This document shows, piece by piece, positions 20,914 to 29,992 of a stretch of DNA of 64,000 nucleotides. The notes under the pieces were generated by a model. The model saw nothing but the letters and a program-made list of their open reading frames with translations. It was not told where the DNA came from and made no database searches. The translations under genes and the position numbers were made by a program. Within the stretch, counting starts at the first letter, position 1; the number at the start of each line of letters is the position of its first letter. This DNA is from Lentzea guizhouensis. Lineage in GTDB: Bacteria; Actinomycetota; Actinomycetes; Mycobacteriales; Pseudonocardiaceae. The stretch lies in NCBI RefSeq assembly GCF_001701025.1, contig NZ_CP016793.1:9424001-9488000 (forward strand), written 5' to 3'.

Positions 20914-21897
20914 CTAGTCCCATTCCCAGCAGATTCCGTGAATTCCCGGCGCACACTTCGGCAGGTAGATGTGCGCTTCCGGAATGGAATTCACCGGCAG
21001 CCTTCTGCGATCCACCTGAGGCGCGTCCACTTTCACCCGCTGGTATTCATAACAACGGAGCGGGAGCGCCTCCCGGTCGAAGACGATCCGCAGCAGGTAC
21101 GTTTCGGTCGACCGCACCCGCCGTTCGTGCGAGATGGACGGGCCTGCGCTGTCGCCGAGCACCCAGTCGTGCTCCAGGACCGCCGTCTCGCCTCTCGCCA
21201 GCGGGCGGGCCAGGGCGATCACGGCCACCGTGTAGCCGCTGGCCGGGTCGCTGCGCAGCTCGGCGAGCTCGCCACCGCGGACGTGCAGGTCGGACGGCAT
21301 GGGGTCGCCCTCGTCGGCGCCGTGCACGACGGTGAACCGGTCGGCGCGGTCGGCCACGCAGCGCAGGACCTGGGTGGTGCTGAGGCGGCGCACCGTGCGG
21401 GCAGCGCCGACGTGGCAGGTCTCGTTCGTGTCGAGCACCGACACGGTGGGGTTGGGATCGCCGGTCTCCGGGCCCAGCACGGCCTGGTACGGCGAGTTCT
21501 CCCCGTACAGCGCGCGGACGCTGACGGTCTCCCTGGACTGGCAGCGACCGCGTGGCCTGGGCGGTTCGAGGAACTCGAACAGGGTGCCCTGCGGGAGGTC
21601 GAGGATGGCCTCCAGCTCGCGCAACGCCCGCAGTGACTTGGGTCGTTCCGGCCTGCTGCGGCCCTGCTGCCAGTAGCTGAGCGTGGCCAGGCTGATGGTC
21701 ACGCCCCGGTCCGCGAGCCGCGCGCGGAGGCGGTCCAGCGTCAGTGCCCGCCGGTCGATCGCGGCGCGGAGGGCGTCCGCGAACCTCTCCTGACTCAGGA
21801 CCGCCTCGGGTCCGGATCGTTCGCGAGGAGCTGCCACGAGTGACGATAGTGCCCCGAAAAGGGGAATGCCGATACCTCCTTCAGAAGGTATCGGCAT
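20914..21897 (-). CDS. Helix-turn-helix regulator with C-terminal sensor-like domain
   Basis: The protein has an XRE-like HTH (LDRLRARLADRGVTISLATLSYWQQGRSRP) and then about 210 residues of beta-rich sequence with several Cys (NETCHVG, PLRCYEYQ, CAPGIHGICWEWD). The conserved C-terminus resembles other actinobacterial XRE proteins of unknown ligand. The longest frame starts with an ATG at 21895-21897, inside a hairpin and without a ribosome site. GTG at 21835-21837 is an alternative that keeps the whole HTH. It lies between convergent TPR and co-directional protease genes. Confidence 0.7.
   Translation of the reverse strand: MPIPSEGGIGIPLFGALSSLVAAPRERSGPEAVLSQERFADALRAAIDRRALTLDRLRARLADRGVTISLATLSYWQQGRSRPERPKSLRALRELEAILDLPQGTLFEFLEPPRPRGRCQSRETVSVRALYGENSPYQAVLGPETGDPNPTVSVLDTNETCHVGAARTVRRLSTTQVLRCVADRADRFTVVHGADEGDPMPSDLHVRGGELAELRSDPASGYTVAVIALARPLARGETAVLEHDWVLGDSAGPSISHERRVRSTETYLLRIVFDREALPLRCYEYQRVKVDAPQVDRRRLPVNSIPEAHIYLPKCAPGIHGICWEWD
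21866..21897 (-). terminator. Hairpin after the protease gene
   Basis: ATGCCGATACC (21866-21876) pairs perfectly with GGTATCGGCAT (21887-21897), extended by a T-A pair into the loop. It lies 9 nt beyond the protease stop, so it probably ends that transcript. It overlaps the longest possible start of the HTH gene. Confidence 0.7.
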
Positions 21898-21906
21898 CCA
21901 CCGTTG

Positions 21907-23098
21907 TCACCCCACGTTGAGGCTCAGCCCGTAGTACGACAGCGCGTCACCGAGCGGCTGGAAGTACGACGACTTCCCGCTCTGGTTCCCGCCGTTCCAG
22001 GAGCACTGCTGGTTCGTCGGGCCGCCGGACGTCATGCCCTGGGCCTGGTTGCCCGCGATGTACGCACCGCCGCTGTCGCCGCCCATGGTGCAGACGGTGG
22101 ACGCGCCCAGCCCGCGGATCACGGTGTCCGGGCCTCCGTTGCGGTCGATGTAGGTGACGGTCTGGTTGTAGCCGGTGATCTTCCCGCAGGTCCAGCCGGT
22201 GGTGGCGCCGGACTTGCAGAGCGACGCGCCGACCGCGGCCTTCGTGCCGCCCTTGACCGCGACCAGGCCGGCCACGCCCCAGGTCCCGACCTGCGTCGCG
22301 ATCGAGTTGCCCGCGTCGACCCGCGCGACACCCATGTCCACGCTGTCGCGGCCCAGCGCGTAGCGGGTGCTGGTGCCCTTGGCGAAGCGCGTGCCGTCGA
22401 AGCGCAGCTCGGGCAGGCCCTCCACGCAGTGACCGGCGGTGACGAGGTACTGCGTGCCGCTCGACGACCGCGCGCCGAACCCGACGGAGCACCACCCGGA
22501 GGTGTTGTTGATCGTCATCTTGCTACCGGGGTAGATCGTGGCCTGGGTGCTCAGCTGCTGGTCCACCCGCTCGACGCGGACCGCGGAGCCGAACGCGGCG
22601 GCCTGCGCGAGGAACGCCTTGGCGGCCGGCCGGTCCGGGTCGGCGACCTTGATGGTGACGACGTCCGCCGCCACGTCCACACCCCACGCGGCGACACCCG
22701 AGGGCGCTCGTCCGGTGGCGAGCGCGTCGAGCCTCGACTGGACGCGGCCAGCGCCGCCTCGCCCCTGGCCGGCGTGCGGGCCGTCAACCCGGCCGCGCGA
22801 CCTTCGCCACGCCCGCCTGGTCGGTGTTGACCGTCAGCGCGCCCTGGGCGTCGAAGAACGCGCCGTCGACCCGCACACCGTCCCGCACGATCCCGCCCAG
22901 GGCTCGCTGCGCCGCGGCCTCGCCGTCGAGTCGCCCGACAGCGGCGGCCTCGCTGGTGCCGAGCGTCCTGGCGAGCTCGGCCACCATCTCCGGCTGGTAG
23001 TCGGACCCGCTCGCCGACGCGGTGGCGCCCCCGGAGAGCAGGGTCAGTGGAATGAGACAGGCGAGCGCAGCCGCACCCGACAACCGAATTCGCAACAC
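21907..23098 (-). pseudogene. Secreted streptogrisin/alpha-lytic-type serine protease, propeptide frame-disrupted
   Basis: GTG at 23096-23098 follows GGGAGG with 7-nt spacing and starts a signal peptide (VLRIRLSGAAALACLIPLTLL). The mature domain (from about 22560 down) has the catalytic His in VTAGHC, an Asp in DSVDMGVARVDA and Ser in MGGDSGGAY, with paired Cys: a chymotrypsin-fold S1 protease of the alpha-lytic group with a pro-domain. In the pro-domain the frame changes twice: KVARPG ends in a stop at about 22785, while ARAAGLTARTPARGEAALAA continues in another frame. It shifts again near 22743 to QSRLDALATGRAPSGVAAW. The mature domain is intact. Real decay or sequencing indels are both possible. 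Confidence 0.82.
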
Positions 23099-23292
23099 GA
23101 TGGAACCTCCCATTCCCGGAGCGGCCACCGCAGGGAGGAGGGCGAATTCGCGGGATCACCGCGAAATCGCCCAGGTGGCCGTCTCCGGTCGACGGTTTCC
23201 CGCCGCGCATCGCACTCTGCCCGCCGGGTGTGACGTGGGCAACGATCGGTATTTCAGGGAACAGCGGCCCAGATTGTGAAAACGAAAAACGC

Positions 23293-24222
23293 TCATCCCC
23301 AGCGCATCCACCGGTGCTGCAGCGCCACCTCCCACGGCCGCACCGCCCGGTCGAGGAACATCAGGCTGTCCATCCGGCAGGTGCAGGCGTTGCCTTCGCG
23401 GGTGTTCTGCGGGTAGCTGCCACCGATCTTGATCCCGCGCGGGTCCGTGGCCGACGCGAGGTCCGGCTCCGGCTCGCCCTCCAGCCGCCACGGGTCACCG
23501 GCCGCGACGTACTTCCCGGCCAGGGGTTTTCCGTTGCGGTACAACGCCATCTCGCCGGTGTCGAAGTCGAACGTCGCCGCCAGGAACACCCACTCGCCCG
23601 GTGGCAGCAACGTCCGCCAGTCCTCCGCGGCCGCGAACGTCTGCGACTCACCGCCGTCGAGCCGCCGGGCCAGCGCGACCAGCTTCAGCTCGCCGTCCAC
23701 GCCGATGAGCTCCAGCAACGCGCGCACGGCGTGGCCGTTCGAGTCACCGGACAGCACACCGGCCAGGCCGATCGCGCCGTAGAGGTCGTCCGGCGCGGCC
23801 GAGTTCGAGTTCGGGGCCGGGTTCTGGCCCGTCATCTTCACCCAGCCCATGATCGACGCCTCGCGGGCACCGTGGAACGCCCGCAGCGACGGCACCCCGG
23901 ACTCGCTGTACAGCCCGGCCTTCCAGTCGTCGTTGCCGGCCACCGCCGGACTGACCTGCTTGAGCTGCAGCGAGTTCCGCGAGCCCCGGAACGCACCGTC
24001 CCGCACCCGCATGTCCGCGCCGCCGTTGACCAACGACAGCGCGGTGCCCGACCGGCCGCGGTCCTGTTCCAAGGCAGGGTTCCCGCGCACCGGGTGCTCG
24101 AAGTCGTAGTACGCCACCAGGTTGCGCGACAACGTGGGCAGCACCGCCCACGACGCCGACGCGGGCGCGGCCAGGCCGACCGAGAACGCCACCACGAGCC
24201 CCACCACCAGCAACCGGCGCAT
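23293..24222 (-). CDS. Secreted LamG/concanavalin-like domain protein
   Basis: The 309-residue product has a signal peptide (MRRLLVVGLVVAFSVGLAAPASA), then a LamG/jelly-roll fold: NLVAYYDFEHPVRG at the start, REASIMGWVKMTGQN, WVFLAATFDFDTGEMALYRNGKPL in the middle and MDSLMFLDRAVRPWEV near the end. Such domains bind carbohydrates or proteins at the surface. The ATG at 24220-24222 shares one base with the stop of the upstream dehydrogenase gene (TGATG), so the two are translationally coupled and probably act on the same extracellular carbohydrate. Confidence 0.83.
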   Translation of the reverse strand: MRRLLVVGLVVAFSVGLAAPASASWAVLPTLSRNLVAYYDFEHPVRGNPALEQDRGRSGTALSLVNGGADMRVRDGAFRGSRNSLQLKQVSPAVAGNDDWKAGLYSESGVPSLRAFHGAREASIMGWVKMTGQNPAPNSNSAAPDDLYGAIGLAGVLSGDSNGHAVRALLELIGVDGELKLVALARRLDGGESQTFAAAEDWRTLLPPGEWVFLAATFDFDTGEMALYRNGKPLAGKYVAAGDPWRLEGEPEPDLASATDPRGIKIGGSYPQNTREGNACTCRMDSLMFLDRAVRPWEVALQHRWMRWG

Positions 24223-26276
24223 CACCGCACCCCCTTGCCCTGCACGCGCAGGTCGCGCAGCCGGCCGATGTTGTCGAACGAGCCGAACCCGACCCGCCCG
24301 GACGAGAACGTCTTGTCCACCGCGGTCATCAGCGGATGGCGCGACCCGTCCACGTACACGGCGATCTCCCCCGTGCCGGCGCAGTGCCGCACCCGGACGC
24401 GGTGCCAGTCGGTGTCGGTCACCGCCGGAGCGGCGCCGACGGAGCGCGCCGCGTCCCACTGGTGGTCGAGCCGCAGCCGGTCGGCGTTGTTCACCACGAA
24501 GATCCCGTTGTGCGGGTAGATCTTGTTGTCCGACGACAGGTGCGCGTAGTAGAACTCGGTGTCCGAGCGGTACCCGAACACGACGACCACGTCCCGGTTC
24601 GACTCCGCCACCGGTGTGTCCAGCCGCACCGACGCGTCGACCTGCACCGACCCGAACTCGGGCCCCTTGCGCAGCACCGCGTACTCGAACGGCCGCCGCG
24701 GACCCGGCCGTGCCGCCCCCGGTTGCGCCAGCACGACCTCACGACCGGGGAACTGCCACAGCGACGGCGTCACCGGCTCCCACGACCGGGCCGACGTCGC
24801 ACCGGAGACGAAGTCGTGGCCGGACGCGCAGGACGCGAACGTGCGCGCGCCCGTCACCTTCCAGACCTTGCCGTTCGCCTTGGCCAGCACGTACAGCTCG
24901 CCCTCGGCGTCCTGCCCGAACCTCAGGTCCACGCGGGGGTCGCCGGCCAGCGCCGGCAACGTGGTCCGCTGCCCGCCGGAGTACACCATCACCTCGCGCG
25001 ACTCGACGAACGGCCGACCGGTGCGCAGCGAACGTTCGTCGGCGGTGAAGACCAGGCCCTTCACGCCCTCGCCGTAGATGTATCTACCGTGCAACGAGGG
25101 GATCTTCGTGCCGCGGTAGACGAACCCGCCCATCAACGCGTTGCCGCTGTCCGCGCACGGCCGCGCGGAGGCGAGCCGGTTGTGGTCGAAGCCGGTGACC
25201 GGGTAGGTGTAGCCGTGCTTCGCGTCGTCGGCCGGCAGCGGGAACACCCCGCACGACGGGTCGCCGCGGCGGTACTCCCACTGCGCCTCGCGCTCGCTCC
25301 AGCCGAGGTTGGCGCCCTTGCGGATCTCGTAGACCGCGTCGACGGCCTTCTCGCCGATGTGGCCCATGAACATCCGGTGCGACCCGCCCGCGTCCCAGCT
25401 GAAGCGGTACGGGTCGCGCATGCCGTAGGCGTAGATCTCGCCCAACGCGCCCGCCTTGCGCGCGAACGGGTTCGAGCGCGGGATGCCGTAGCGGCCGTTC
25501 GGACCGTCGGTCCCGGCCGGGTCGATGCGCAGGATCTTGCCCTGCGGCAGCGCGAGGTCCTGCGGCACTGTCGTGTTCACGCCGATGCCACCGTCACCGG
25601 CCGCGATGTAGAGCAGGCCGTGGTCCTCGTCCCACCAGCGCGCGGTGGGGTTGAAGCCGATCTCCTGGAACCCGTGGATGAACGACGCGTAGCCCACCCG
25701 CAGGACCTCGCGGCGGGCGCCGGCGAACAGGTCGGCGCGCGGGTCGGCGGCGGTCCATTCGGTGATCACGCCGTGCACCTCGTCCTCGACCGGCGACGGC
25801 AGGTCCGGCTCCTTGTCCGTCAGCGCCGCCCCGGTCTCGGTGTGCACGGTGTAGAACTTGCCGTTGCGCCCGAAGTCCGGGTGGAACGCGGCGAACCCGA
25901 ACCCGCTGCCCAGCCCGCGGTGGTTGTGGAAGTCGGGCCCGACCGCGGCACCCAGGTCGAGGTAGGCGTGCTGGGTGCCGCCGTCGAGCAGGTACAGCGT
26001 GTCGTTCATGTCCGGCACGAACAGCCGTCCCGACCCGTCCGGCAGCTCACCGAGGTAGTTGATCCGGTTGTAGCGGCGCAACCGCGTGTCGGTCGGCGGC
26101 GGGACCGGCTGCGACGCGGGCAGCCGCGCCACCTCCGTCAGCTCCAGGCCGATCCCGGACTGACCGGGCGTGGGCAGCGGGTCCGCGACAGGAGCGTCCT
26201 GGGCGGACGCGATCGGCACGAACAGCGCCGACAGCACGAATGTCGTTGCAGCCAACCGGAACAAGCGTCGGTACAT
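24222..26276 (-). CDS. Secreted PQQ-dependent glucose/sorbosone dehydrogenase-like protein with C-terminal LamG-like domain
   Basis: The 684-residue product has a signal peptide (ending IASAQDAP) and a six-bladed quinoprotein beta-propeller of the GSDH family (about 45-470): FHNHRGLGSGFGFAAFHPDF near the usual catalytic His region, LYIAAGDGGIG, GKILRIDP, and GNALMGGFVYRG near the end. A C-terminal jelly-roll-like domain (about 480-680, with VVVVFGYRSDTEFYYAHLSSD) resembles 3-keto-glucosidase or DUF1080 modules. It probably oxidises an extracellular sugar or polyol. A LacI-type palindrome lies about 40 nt upstream of the start, and a LamG gene is coupled downstream. Confidence 0.85.
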   Translation of the reverse strand: MYRRLFRLAATTFVLSALFVPIASAQDAPVADPLPTPGQSGIGLELTEVARLPASQPVPPPTDTRLRRYNRINYLGELPDGSGRLFVPDMNDTLYLLDGGTQHAYLDLGAAVGPDFHNHRGLGSGFGFAAFHPDFGRNGKFYTVHTETGAALTDKEPDLPSPVEDEVHGVITEWTAADPRADLFAGARREVLRVGYASFIHGFQEIGFNPTARWWDEDHGLLYIAAGDGGIGVNTTVPQDLALPQGKILRIDPAGTDGPNGRYGIPRSNPFARKAGALGEIYAYGMRDPYRFSWDAGGSHRMFMGHIGEKAVDAVYEIRKGANLGWSEREAQWEYRRGDPSCGVFPLPADDAKHGYTYPVTGFDHNRLASARPCADSGNALMGGFVYRGTKIPSLHGRYIYGEGVKGLVFTADERSLRTGRPFVESREVMVYSGGQRTTLPALAGDPRVDLRFGQDAEGELYVLAKANGKVWKVTGARTFASCASGHDFVSGATSARSWEPVTPSLWQFPGREVVLAQPGAARPGPRRPFEYAVLRKGPEFGSVQVDASVRLDTPVAESNRDVVVVFGYRSDTEFYYAHLSSDNKIYPHNGIFVVNNADRLRLDHQWDAARSVGAAPAVTDTDWHRVRVRHCAGTGEIAVYVDGSRHPLMTAVDKTFSSGRVGFGSFDNIGRLRDLRVQGKGVR

Positions 26277-26315
26277 CCCCCACCACCCTGTGGGCCAGGC
26301 CGTGGCAGCACGGCG

Positions 26316-26331
26316 CGGAAAGCGCTTTCCG
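26316..26331. promoter_or_regulatory. LacI-family-type operator upstream of the sugar dehydrogenase operon
   Basis: CGGAAAGCGCTTTCCG is a perfect 16-bp palindrome with the central CG and A/T-flanked half-sites typical of LacI/GalR-family operators in actinobacteria. It lies 40 bp upstream of the dehydrogenase start. The 14-bp core GGAAAGCGCTTTCC recurs at 30830-30843. No lacI gene is seen in the window. Confidence 0.8.
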
Positions 26332-26412
26332 AAGCAGTGGTTCGGGAATCTACTGCGCTGACAGGGCGGTCACAACCCTCCTTCGGCCTGACCACGTCCG
26401 CCACCTCGGGGT

Positions 26413-28197
26413 TCAGGAGCCGGTGAACACCAGCACCACCATGAAGGCGGGCGCTATGACCAGCGGCGGCAGCGGTGAGGACAGCGCGGCGATCGGCGTT
26501 CTGACGGCGTTCCCGCGCGGCCGCCGGTCCGGTGCCGCGGGCAGCCAGTACTCCCCCATCACCGCGAGCGGCAGGAACAGCGATCCCAGTGCGAGGACGC
26601 CGACCACGACCCGGACCGCCGTGACCAACACCGGTGTGGACGTCAGCACGAGCCAGGCGACGTACAGCCCGTAAGACAGCACCGCGAGTCCGAACCAGCT
26701 CAGCACGGTGACCCGCTTCGCCGCGGTCCTGACGAGCAACGTGACCAGCACGAGCCATAGCAGCGCGGTCACCACCGGCAACGCGACCGGCATCGAACCG
26801 GTGAGGAGCTCGCCGAGCGGGACAGCCGCGGTGCAGGCCAGCAGGTAATGCCCGAACCTCAGCCACTTGGTGACGTAGAACGGCAGCTGCGACAGCGAGA
26901 CGCCGATCGGTACGGCGAGCGGTTCCCGCTGGTCCACCACCGGCGTGAGGATCGCGCGGAGGAACGCGTGGAGGGTCTCCAGGTCCTGTTCCCTGAAGTC
27001 GAGCCACTGCTCGCGACGCAGCTCGTCGTCCGGTACCCGCAGGCTCGTGCCCAGCACGAACACCACCCGGTCGCCGAACACCGCGCGCACCTGCGCCATC
27101 AGGTCGTCGTTCGTCCGGTCGGTGACCACGAACAGCACCCACCGCGGGTCGACCCGGTTCCTGGCCAGCCCGGCGGCGGCACAGCACTCGTCGACCAGGT
27201 CGGCGATCGGCTTGTCCGGGTGGTCGCACAGCACGAGGTAGCTGGTCGGCGGCAGGGAGCGCAACGCGGTGAACTTCCGCATGGACGCGGACCAGCGGCG
27301 CAGCTTGGCCGGTCGGCCGGTGGCCCGCAGGCGCAGCAGGCCCAGACCGGCACCGATCGGCGTGGCCAGGTGCACGGTGCGCGAGTAGCGGACCAGCACC
27401 AGGCAGGACACGGCCACCGGCATCGCCGCGGAGTACCACAGCGGTGACTCCGTCCACCGGTCCGCGGCCAGCTCGCGGTACCAGCGCGTGTGCAACGTGC
27501 TCGTGGCGAGCCAGTCGTAGACCAGGGCCAGCACCAGCGTGCCGAACGCAGTGCGCACCAGCGAAGGCGTGGCCGTGCGCCTGGCCAGCCGGTACATCAG
27601 GTGCAGGAAGGCGATGAACAGCACGGCGTTCATCAGCACCACGGCCAGTGCGATCGCCGCGTAGCCCGGGAACGGTGTCAGCACCACTGGAGCGCGGTAG
27701 ACCTCGTACAGGTGCAGGCCGAGCGGGACGGCACGGGCCGTGACGAACGCGCAGTACAGCGCCGCCAGCCACAGCCACACCACCGCGGGCGAGAGCGGGA
27801 AGACCCGGCCGCCGCGCCGCCGGCCGGTGACGATCTCGTCGGCCAGCGCCCTGGCGTGCACGAAGAACCGCCCGCGCAGGTCGTTGACCGGCGCGGCGGC
27901 CAGCTCGGGTGGCAGCTCCGCCTTGCGCACCACCGCGACGCGGACCTGTTTGCCCGCCTCCAGGGCGCGTCGCCACTCCTCGGTGACGTGCGGGGACGCC
28001 ATCGCCGCCGGGGAGGCCAGCACCACCACGACGTCCGCCGCGTCGACCGCCTCGTCGATCGAGGCCGCCCAGTCGGTGCCCGGCCGGATCCGCTCGACGT
28101 CGAACCACGGCCGGAGCCCCTGCCTCGCGAACACCGACGTCAGCGCCTCGGCGGCGTAGAAGTCCTGCCGCGAGTAGCTGACGAAGACGTTCGGCAC
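26413..28197 (-). CDS. TIR-domain protein with multiple transmembrane segments
   Basis: The 594-residue product has an N-terminal TIR domain (about 1-120): NVFVSYSRQDFYAAEALTSV, the WFDVERIRPGTDW loop, VVVVLASPAAMASPHVTEEW with a Glu in the catalytic-Glu position. Three or more hydrophobic segments follow (about 140-285). A soluble part of about 115 residues (YLVLCDHPDKP ... WVLFVVTDRTNDD ... LDFREQDLETLHAFL) reads like a second, degenerate TIR fold. Four to five more hydrophobic segments end the protein. TIR domains either bind other TIRs or cleave NAD+. GTG at 28195-28197 lies 3 nt after the ABC ATPase stop, so it is probably the last gene of that operon. The function is unknown; defence or signalling is an inference. 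Confidence 0.8.
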   Translation of the reverse strand: MPNVFVSYSRQDFYAAEALTSVFARQGLRPWFDVERIRPGTDWAASIDEAVDAADVVVVLASPAAMASPHVTEEWRRALEAGKQVRVAVVRKAELPPELAAAPVNDLRGRFFVHARALADEIVTGRRRGGRVFPLSPAVVWLWLAALYCAFVTARAVPLGLHLYEVYRAPVVLTPFPGYAAIALAVVLMNAVLFIAFLHLMYRLARRTATPSLVRTAFGTLVLALVYDWLATSTLHTRWYRELAADRWTESPLWYSAAMPVAVSCLVLVRYSRTVHLATPIGAGLGLLRLRATGRPAKLRRWSASMRKFTALRSLPPTSYLVLCDHPDKPIADLVDECCAAAGLARNRVDPRWVLFVVTDRTNDDLMAQVRAVFGDRVVFVLGTSLRVPDDELRREQWLDFREQDLETLHAFLRAILTPVVDQREPLAVPIGVSLSQLPFYVTKWLRFGHYLLACTAAVPLGELLTGSMPVALPVVTALLWLVLVTLLVRTAAKRVTVLSWFGLAVLSYGLYVAWLVLTSTPVLVTAVRVVVGVLALGSLFLPLAVMGEYWLPAAPDRRPRGNAVRTPIAALSSPLPPLVIAPAFMVVLVFTGS

Positions 28198-28200
28198 GGA

Positions 28201-28992
28201 TCAATCGTGCCCTGTCACGGCCCCCAACAGGTCCCGAATGCGCGCGGTCGTGGTCGCGAACTCGGGCCGGGCCATGGTCGCGGAGTAGTCGCGGCCGGCG
28301 GGCAGGTCGACCTCGATCACCTCCTTGACCAGCGCGGGCCGTCGCGTCAGCACGACCACCCGGTTGGCCAGGTACACCGACTCGGCGATCGAGTGCGTCA
28401 CGAGCAGCACGGTCGTGCCCGTCTCCCGCCACACCCGGTGCAGCTCGACGTTCATCTGCTCGCGGGTCAACGCGTCGAGCGCGCCGAACGGCTCGTCCAT
28501 CAGCAGCACCCGCGGCTGGTGCAGCAACGCGCGGCACAACGCCACCCGCTGCTGCATGCCACCGGACAGCTCGTGCGGGAGGGCGTTCTCGAACCCGGTG
28601 AGCCCGGTCATCTCGATCAGCTCGTCGGCGCGTCTCCCCGCCTCGGCCGAGCCCATGCCGCGCATCTCGGCCTGCAGCAGGATGTTCTTGCGCGCGGACC
28701 GCCACTCCAGCAGGGCGGCGCGCTGGAACACGAACCCGATGTCGTGCCGGGGCCCGTGGACCTCCTCCCCCAACAGCCGCACCGAGCCCGACGACGGCCG
28801 CAGCAGGCCGGCCACCAGCTTCAGCAGCGTCGACTTGCCGCAGCCGGACGGGCCGACGATCGAGACGAACTCGCCGGGTGCGACGTCGAGCGAGACCTGC
28901 TCGATCGCGGTGGTCTCCGCGCGCTTGGAGTGGAAGCGCACGGACACCCCGTTGATCGAGACCGCACTCGTGGCGTTCAAGGTGGCGCTCAT
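28201..28992 (-). CDS. ABC transporter ATPase (SsuB/TauB/ThiZ type)
   Basis: The 263-residue product has Walker A GPSGCGKST, the Q-loop region FVFQRAALLEWRS, signature LSGGMQQRV, Walker B VLLMDEPFGALDA and the H-loop VTHSIAES. The family energises importers of nitrate, sulfonates, taurine and pyrimidine precursors. The ATG (28990-28992) overlaps the stop of the binding-protein gene by 4 nt (ATGA), and the order permease, binding protein, ATPase forms one operon. Confidence 0.92.
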   Translation of the reverse strand: MSATLNATSAVSINGVSVRFHSKRAETTAIEQVSLDVAPGEFVSIVGPSGCGKSTLLKLVAGLLRPSSGSVRLLGEEVHGPRHDIGFVFQRAALLEWRSARKNILLQAEMRGMGSAEAGRRADELIEMTGLTGFENALPHELSGGMQQRVALCRALLHQPRVLLMDEPFGALDALTREQMNVELHRVWRETGTTVLLVTHSIAESVYLANRVVVLTRRPALVKEVIEVDLPAGRDYSATMARPEFATTTARIRDLLGAVTGHD

Positions 28993-29990
28993 CCCTTCGG
29001 GGCCACGCTTTCTTCCCAGTACGCCGAGGGTTCGGCCGCCTTGCCGATGATGCCGGTCTGCTGGAAGGTGTCGATGGTCTTCTTCCAGTCCTCCGCCGTG
29101 TTCACGCCCGGCGCCTTGCCCTTCGTGGCGTCGGTGTGCAGCAACGTCAGCGTGGTCTTGAACTGCTCCAGCACGACCGTCGGCGACGGCAGCTGTTCGG
29201 CGGCGCCCTTCATCGAGTCGGCGGCGGCCTGCGGGTCCTTCTCCGCGGCGGCCCACGCCTCCTGGGTGGCCTGGACCATCTTCTTCACCAGGTCCGGGTC
29301 CTTCTGCAGCATCGACTTCGACGTCAGCAGGCCGTTGCTGAAGTAGTTCAGGCCGAACTCGGAGAACCGCAGGTACGAGACGTCCTTGCCGGCCTTCTCC
29401 TTGATCGTCGGCCCCTGGTCGGACGCGAACCCGAGCAGCACGTCGGTGCGCCCGGAGATGACCGCGGCCATCTTGCCCGCCGGGTCGATGTTCTGGATGG
29501 AGACGTCCGACTCCTGCATGCCGTTCTGCTTCAGGAACGCGGGGAACGTCTTGGTCAGCGCGTCACCCGCGGTGGTCGCGACCGACTTGCCCTTGAGGTC
29601 GGCGGGCTTGGTGATGTTCTTCTCGGTGAAGAACTGCACGGAGGCGGGCGTGGTCTGCAGGTACACGCCGATGCTCTTGGCGGGCACGCCGTTCTCGACC
29701 GCGGTGGCGAGCGCCGAGGTGTCGGCCCAGCCGAAGTCGGTCTGGCCGGCACCGGTGGCCTGCACGGTCTTGCCGGAGCCCTGACCCGCCTGGATCTTGA
29801 GCTTGATCCCGTGCTTCTCGTAGATGCCCTGCTCGACCCCGTAGTAGAACGGCGCGTGCTCGCCGTACGGGTACCAGTTGAGGGTCAGCGTGGTCTCCTC
29901 GACGCCACTCCCGGCGGAACCGCCTTCGCCACCACCGCAGGCGGCGACCAGCAGCATCGCGGGCAGCAGGCCGGCGAGCACTCTCTTCAT
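28989..29990 (-). CDS. NMT1/THI5-like ABC substrate-binding lipoprotein
   Basis: The 333-residue product has a lipoprotein signal (MKRVLAGLLPAMLLVAAC) and an NMT1/THI5-type fold: LTLNWYPYGEHAPFYYGVEQGIY then GQTDFGWADTSAL and DLKGKSVATTAGDAL. Members bind hydroxymethylpyrimidine-like thiamin precursors, riboflavin precursors, nitrate or sulfonates. The exact ligand cannot be told, and a LacI-type operator in front of the operon hints at another inducer. It lies just 2 nt after the permease gene. Confidence 0.88.
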   Translation of the reverse strand: MKRVLAGLLPAMLLVAACGGGEGGSAGSGVEETTLTLNWYPYGEHAPFYYGVEQGIYEKHGIKLKIQAGQGSGKTVQATGAGQTDFGWADTSALATAVENGVPAKSIGVYLQTTPASVQFFTEKNITKPADLKGKSVATTAGDALTKTFPAFLKQNGMQESDVSIQNIDPAGKMAAVISGRTDVLLGFASDQGPTIKEKAGKDVSYLRFSEFGLNYFSNGLLTSKSMLQKDPDLVKKMVQATQEAWAAAEKDPQAAADSMKGAAEQLPSPTVVLEQFKTTLTLLHTDATKGKAPGVNTAEDWKKTIDTFQQTGIIGKAAEPSAYWEESVAPKG

Positions 29991-29992
29991 GA

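Noticed and set aside
26138..28705. An 855-codon minus-strand frame overlapping the TIR gene
   Set aside because: The TIR and ABC proteins in the other frame have conserved domains; this one has none.
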